A stretch of 53,082 bases of DNA from Paraburkholderia phosphatilytica (GTDB taxonomy: Bacteria; Pseudomonadota; Gammaproteobacteria; Burkholderiales; Burkholderiaceae): the NCBI RefSeq assembly GCF_003443895.1, contig NZ_QQOA01000047.1:1-53082 (forward strand). The letters run 5' to 3'. The translations under genes and the position numbers were made by a program. Positions 49,905 to 53,082 of this stretch are shown piece after piece. Position 1 is the first letter of the stretch, and each line of letters starts with the position of its first letter. Below the pieces are notes generated by a model. It saw only the letters and a list, made by a program, of their open reading frames with translations, was not told the DNA's origin and did not search any database.

Positions 49905-51002
49905 TCAGTTCTGATCGAGCTTGGCGAGCTCCTGCTTGACCACGTCCGGAGTCAGCGGAATATAGACACCTTCCTTTGCTACGACGTCCTGACCTTGCTG
50001 GCTCAACACGAGCTTCAGGAATTCCTTGATCTTCGGCTCCAGCGGCACGCCGGGCTTCTTGTTGACGAAGATGTACACGTAGCGCGACAGCGGATACTGG
50101 TGCTCGTAGACGCTCTGAACCGTCGGCGCGATGAACGGATCGCCCGCCTTGTCCGCAAGCGGCACGACCTTCACGTTCGGCGTAACGTTCGCCAGCATCG
50201 CGTAAGTCAGACCGCCGGGACGCGACGCCATATCCTGTGCCGCAACGGTGAAGGCGTGCAGGAAGCCCTTGCCCTTTATGAACTGAACATCGTCCTTGTA
50301 TTCGCCGCCTTCGAGCACATTCATCCGGATGTAGTACTCGATGCCATTGACAGGCTTCAGGCCATACAGATGGATCGGCCGGTCCGCCCACGCTCCCGTC
50401 AAACCGAGGTCACCCCAGGTTTTGATGTCGGCGTGTCCGCGCAGTCGCGTCTTCGAATAGATCGCGTCGAGCTGGTCCAGCGTCAAGCCCTTGATCGGGT
50501 TGTCCTTGTCGACCAGGATCACCGACGCCGCGGTTTTGCCAAGCGAACCGACACTGCCCGTTGCCACGCGGATCGAGAGCGGCTTGTAGCCGTATTTGTC
50601 GACGAACGCCTTTTCTTCGGCGGGCAGCAGTTCGCGTCCGACCGGCGCGAGGTCCGCGCTGCCGTCAGTCAGTGCGGGACCGCCCGAGCCCGACGCTCTC
50701 GCTTCCATCGTCACGCTCAGGCGCGGGTAGGCCTTGCGAAACATCTCGACCCAGCCGAGCGTGATTTCGTCCATCACATCCGCGCCGACGAGGTGCAATT
50801 CCTCTTCGGGCTGCACCTGTACCGGGCCCGGCTGCCAGCTCTTGATACTCGGGTCGACGCTGAGGTGGTGTTCGACCGCTGCGTATTTCAGCGCGAAAGC
50901 GGAAGGGGATGCCACCATGCCGAGTGCCGCCATACCGATCGATGCAATGGCGGATACTATCGCGCGCCGGCGCATCACGCTCATTTCCTGCTTCTGTTTC
51001 AT
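49905..51002 (-). CDS. PstS-like periplasmic phosphate-binding protein (no pstCAB nearby)
   Basis: A 365-residue exported protein. The N-terminus MRRRAIVSAIASIGMAALGMVASPSAFA is a signal peptide with a run of arginines, possibly Tat. The fold is that of phosphate-binding PstS: LVGADVMDEITLGWVEMFRKAYP, RASGSGGPALTDGSADLAPVGRELL, ATGSVGSLGKTAASVILVDKDNPIKGLTLDQLDAIYSK and YPLSRYVYIFVNKKPG. ATG 51002 has CAGGAG upstream. No permease or ATPase genes are near, so it may act as a free scavenger, an outer-surface protein, or bind another oxyanion. It belongs to the exported-protein block. Confidence 0.85.
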   Translation of the reverse strand: MKQKQEMSVMRRRAIVSAIASIGMAALGMVASPSAFALKYAAVEHHLSVDPSIKSWQPGPVQVQPEEELHLVGADVMDEITLGWVEMFRKAYPRLSVTMEARASGSGGPALTDGSADLAPVGRELLPAEEKAFVDKYGYKPLSIRVATGSVGSLGKTAASVILVDKDNPIKGLTLDQLDAIYSKTRLRGHADIKTWGDLGLTGAWADRPIHLYGLKPVNGIEYYIRMNVLEGGEYKDDVQFIKGKGFLHAFTVAAQDMASRPGGLTYAMLANVTPNVKVVPLADKAGDPFIAPTVQSVYEHQYPLSRYVYIFVNKKPGVPLEPKIKEFLKLVLSQQGQDVVAKEGVYIPLTPDVVKQELAKLDQN

Positions 51003-51117
51003 AGTCGTCTCCTGAATCTCATGGTCGTTGTTGGCCGGACGGCCTGGGAAATCGTTACGAACGCGGTGATCGCGCGGGGTGTGCATCGAGCCCGGGGGAT
51101 GACCTGCTTACAGTGTC

Positions 51118-51140
51118 GGTTCGCTGGCTAAAGCGAACCT
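51118..51140. promoter_or_regulatory. Inverted repeat upstream of the PstS-like gene
   Basis: GGTTCGCT (51118-51125), seven bases, AGCGAACC (51133-51140) is a perfect 8-bp repeat that includes the AAGCGAAC motif. The palindrome GAATCGATTC (51142-51151) follows directly. Confidence 0.5.
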
Positions 51141-51144
51141 GAAT
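51132..51144 (+). repeat. AAGCGAAYCTGAA motif, copy 2
   Basis: AAGCGAACCTGAA matches copy 1 in 12 of 13 bases and overlaps the right arm of the inverted repeat at 51118-51140. Confidence 0.4.
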
Positions 51145-51187
51145 CGATTCTGAGCAAAATTTAAGGAAACCCGACGCTGGCGGTCTT

Positions 51188-52318
51188 CTAGAACTTCTGG
51201 CGCATGCCGAGGAAAGCCAGCATCTGCGAGCGGGCGCCCGAGTTCACGTCGTAGGACCCGATCACAGCCTGTGCCGCGCCGATGCCGTTCGTTCCGCTGG
51301 CATGCTGCCAGGCGGTCGTCGCGTACAGGTCGGTGCGCTTGCTCAGCAGGTAGTCGACCCCCAGGTTCAGCTGGTGATATTTCGCCGAAGAGTCGCCGGT
51401 GGACCGCGTGTAGTTGTATCCCACGATGGTCAGAAAGACCGACGTTACCGGCCACTGCGCGTAGACCGAGCCGTTGTGATATTTTTCCGACCTCGAAAAT
51501 GAGGAGGCCGCGTCGGGCTTGTATTGGGAGAAGCTGTAGGCGCCGCCGAGCGTCACTTTGCCGAGCAGGTACTGCACGCCTGCACGCGTGATGTCGACCG
51601 AGTGCGCCGATGCGTAGGCCTGGTTGACGGCGCTGTTGAAGAACGAGTCGGCGGACGTGGTACCGCGGGCCGACGTGGCGGCATTGCCGTTGTCCACGTG
51701 GAGGAACCCGGCGGCCGCGCTCAGCGGCCCGTTCGCATACGAAGCGCCGCCCGACCAGGTCTGGCCCGACCCCGTGGATCCGGCCACGCCTCCAAACGCA
51801 TACATCGCTTGCAGCGTGAAGCCGCCCCACGATGGGCTGGCCCATTGGATCGCATTGTCGAACTCGACGCTGTTGTCGTAGTTGTCGACGTCGCCAGGCG
51901 GCGCAAACGTGCCGCTGTAGGTTTGCGCCGTCACGGGTTGCACGAGCTCGGTGACCGGATCGTTCTGGCGGCCGAGCGTCAGCGTTCCCCACGCTTTGCT
52001 CGACAGGCCCACGGTGGCCTGCGACCCGAAGAGCCGGTGCTCGTTGCTCAATTCGCCGCTATTGATGTCGAAGTTGTTCTGAAGGGTGAAATCCGCGGTC
52101 ATCCCGCCGCCGAGATCCTCCGAACCGGACAGTGTCCATTCGTCCGTGGACAGGATTCCCGAAGCCATGTTCCATTGCGAACGATGTCCGTCGCTGTTGT
52201 GAACATAGGCGACGGCGTCATCCACCACGCCGGACAGCGTAACCGATGGATCGGCGTGCGCCGACAGGGAAGCGGTCGCCAGAACGGCGCACGTAACGGC
52301 AATCTTCGTCTTTTTCAT
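51188..52318 (-). CDS. OmpC-like general porin, trimeric beta-barrel
   Basis: A 376-residue outer-membrane porin of the betaproteobacterial type. It has a signal peptide to SLSAHA (about residue 22), then SVTLSGVVDDAVAYVHNSDG, QWNMASGILSTDEWTLSGSEDLGGGMTADFTLQNNFDINSGEL, LTLGRQNDPVTELVQPVTAQ, amphipathic strands throughout and the C-terminal Phe of RQKF needed for barrel assembly. An unusual 29-base dyad lies just upstream of its start. It is the second gene of the exported-protein block and may let the ligands of the neighbouring periplasmic proteins enter. Confidence 0.92.
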   Translation of the reverse strand: MKKTKIAVTCAVLATASLSAHADPSVTLSGVVDDAVAYVHNSDGHRSQWNMASGILSTDEWTLSGSEDLGGGMTADFTLQNNFDINSGELSNEHRLFGSQATVGLSSKAWGTLTLGRQNDPVTELVQPVTAQTYSGTFAPPGDVDNYDNSVEFDNAIQWASPSWGGFTLQAMYAFGGVAGSTGSGQTWSGGASYANGPLSAAAGFLHVDNGNAATSARGTTSADSFFNSAVNQAYASAHSVDITRAGVQYLLGKVTLGGAYSFSQYKPDAASSFSRSEKYHNGSVYAQWPVTSVFLTIVGYNYTRSTGDSSAKYHQLNLGVDYLLSKRTDLYATTAWQHASGTNGIGAAQAVIGSYDVNSGARSQMLAFLGMRQKF

Positions 52319-52322
52319 TTCG

Positions 52323-52351
52323 CAATAGTTGATTAGCTAAACTGACTATTG
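52323..52351. promoter_or_regulatory. Dyad just upstream of the porin start
   Basis: CAATAGT (52323-52329) and ACTATTG (52345-52351) are perfect inverted arms around a 15-base centre that itself contains the palindrome TTAGCTAA (52333-52340). On the minus strand it begins 5 bases before the ATG, where no Shine-Dalgarno sequence is seen. It may be an operator or a translation-blocking hairpin. Confidence 0.4.
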
Positions 52352-52455
52352 TGTGTAGACAGTCGGATCATGTGTGTCGAACCGTTCGTGGCTACACGAC
52401 TCGTCCAGCCGTCGGCCGGACGGTCTTGTTCCGATATTTACCGCTCTTACGGCAC

Positions 52456-52917
52456 TTAACGCGCTGGCTCGAACAGCGAAGCAAGTGATGGCGTACGCAA
52501 GGCGATTTCGTCTCGTACGTGCTCGGCTTGCTGCACGATCGACCCACGGTCGGTTTCCGGCGTGGAATGGAACGTCGATCCGATCACGCCGATCGTTTTG
52601 CCCGTCGCGTCGTGCATCGGCAACTCGACCGACAGATCGCCGGTTTTCGTGTTTTCAACGCGCTCCTTGCCGCTGGTGAGCACGGAAAGGTCGTCCGAAT
52701 CGGCGGCTTTGCCGATGCGGCCGATATTCGACGCGATGATCACGTTCTGCGTGCCGGCGGGCGGCGTGACGTGGAACGCGAGCACAGTGAGTTCCGGGTG
52801 AGCGGCCAGCGTGGCGCTTACGAGTTGCTGGGCGTACGGTGCGTTCGCCGTCTGGGCGTGAACCGAAGCGGCGAACGAAAGCAGCAGAGCCGCGGTGACT
52901 CGGGTCCAACGGTACAT
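52456..52917 (-). CDS. Small secreted protein of unknown function, paralog of the product at 49212
   Basis: A 153-residue exported protein with a signal peptide ending at VHAQ (about residue 22). Mature segments YAQQLVSATLAAHPELTVLAFHV, NVIIASNIGRIGKAADSDDLSVL and SVELPMHDATGKTIGVIGSTFHS resemble the protein at 49212, with the central insertion of that protein missing. The pattern recalls periplasmic sensor (Cache-like) domains but has no transmembrane anchor. It is the first gene of the minus-strand exported-protein block and lies 137 bases upstream of the porin. Confidence 0.75.
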   Translation of the reverse strand: MYRWTRVTAALLLSFAASVHAQTANAPYAQQLVSATLAAHPELTVLAFHVTPPAGTQNVIIASNIGRIGKAADSDDLSVLTSGKERVENTKTGDLSVELPMHDATGKTIGVIGSTFHSTPETDRGSIVQQAEHVRDEIALRTPSLASLFEPAR

Positions 52918-53082
52918 GTCAGTACTCCGGGAAAAACGAGCGTGTGGACGAACGACGGAGCAGGCGATCGGGAAAGCGTCAGTCGCCTAGTCCGCTGAAC
53001 CGGATGAATTGCACCGGATGCGTCGAGTTGGATCGGAATACTTCCATTTCAACGGGGCAGCTTGCTTGTTGTATTGGCGAAT
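52918..53082. other. Window end, no gene recognised
   Basis: The 165 bases upstream of the small secreted gene contain GTACTCCGGG just before its start and no other recognisable coding or structural signal. Confidence 0.4.

Noticed and set aside
1..53082. CRISPR arrays, tRNA or rRNA genes, intact transposases
   Set aside because: No regularly spaced repeats, no cloverleaf or CCA-type ends noticed, and no transposase-like protein among the supported frames. A tRNA scan was not possible, so a miss cannot be wholly excluded.

Overview
The window is GC-rich bacterial DNA, densely packed with genes that often overlap by 4 to 8 bases. It has the accessory-catabolism character of a Burkholderia/Paraburkholderia-type betaproteobacterium: many LysR, LacI, IclR, Lrp, ArsR and PucR regulators beside short catabolic operons, a class I PHA synthase, an OmpC-like porin ending in Phe and a DctA-type carrier. 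No rRNA, tRNA, CRISPR array or intact insertion sequence was seen. The organism is inferred from gene content and style only.

Region 1 (1-7726): the end of a UxaA-family lyase, a DctA-type transporter and a convergent LacI regulator. Then follows an operon of a histidinol-dehydrogenase-like enzyme, an SDR, a zinc alcohol dehydrogenase and an MFS transporter. Two 20-bp LacI-type palindromes precede the operon. The set matches the hpsN-hpsO-hpsP-hpsU plus suyB logic of dihydroxypropanesulfonate breakdown, although another polyol or sugar acid is possible.

Region 2 (7750-16252): a tightly coupled minus-strand operon phaC / MaoC-Pta fusion / ackA / fabI / atpG / atpC. Divergent from it are a small HPF/RaiA-like protein, a CBS-BON protein and a VOC protein. 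FNR-type boxes sit at positions fitting class II activation for phaC, for the HPF-like gene and for the CBS-BON gene. This looks like a low-oxygen survival locus. An orphan pair of F1-ATPase central-stalk genes (gamma, epsilon) sits at the operon's end without alpha or beta.

Region 3 (16271-21854): a LysE exporter; an old yellow enzyme with its ArsR regulator and a perfect 20-bp operator; a haloalkane-dehalogenase/epoxide-hydrolase-like enzyme divergent from a LysR; a DUF2867 protein; and a gene-poor stretch.

Region 4 (21855-30086): an IclR regulator with three related operator copies, then a PotABC-type importer, a three-subunit (2Fe-2S/FAD/FAD) amine or imino-acid dehydrogenase and a periplasmic binding protein. 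This is an opine-, D-hydroxyproline- or similar amino-compound uptake-and-oxidation operon.

Region 5 (30094-33547): two Lrp regulators, a truncated LivJ-type pseudogene, a D-tartrate-dehydratase-like enolase-superfamily enzyme with an altered metal ligand, and a LysE exporter.

Region 6 (33566-45728): an AA_synth (DUF1185) protein, a GAF-PucR regulator, and a flavin reductase / ALDH / luciferase-like monooxygenase / hydrolase set that parallels TgnA-TgnC-TgnB-TgnD of trigonelline degradation. It is followed by a glycine-betaine-type ABC importer with two paralogous binding proteins flanking an Lrp regulator. The inference is ring-opening catabolism of a pyridine betaine together with its uptake.

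Region 7 (46024-53082): a LysR, a possible 48-residue leader ORF ahead of a PrmC-like methyltransferase, then a minus-strand block of exported proteins: a YncE-like propeller, two distantly paralogous small secreted proteins, a lone PstS-like binding protein and a porin.
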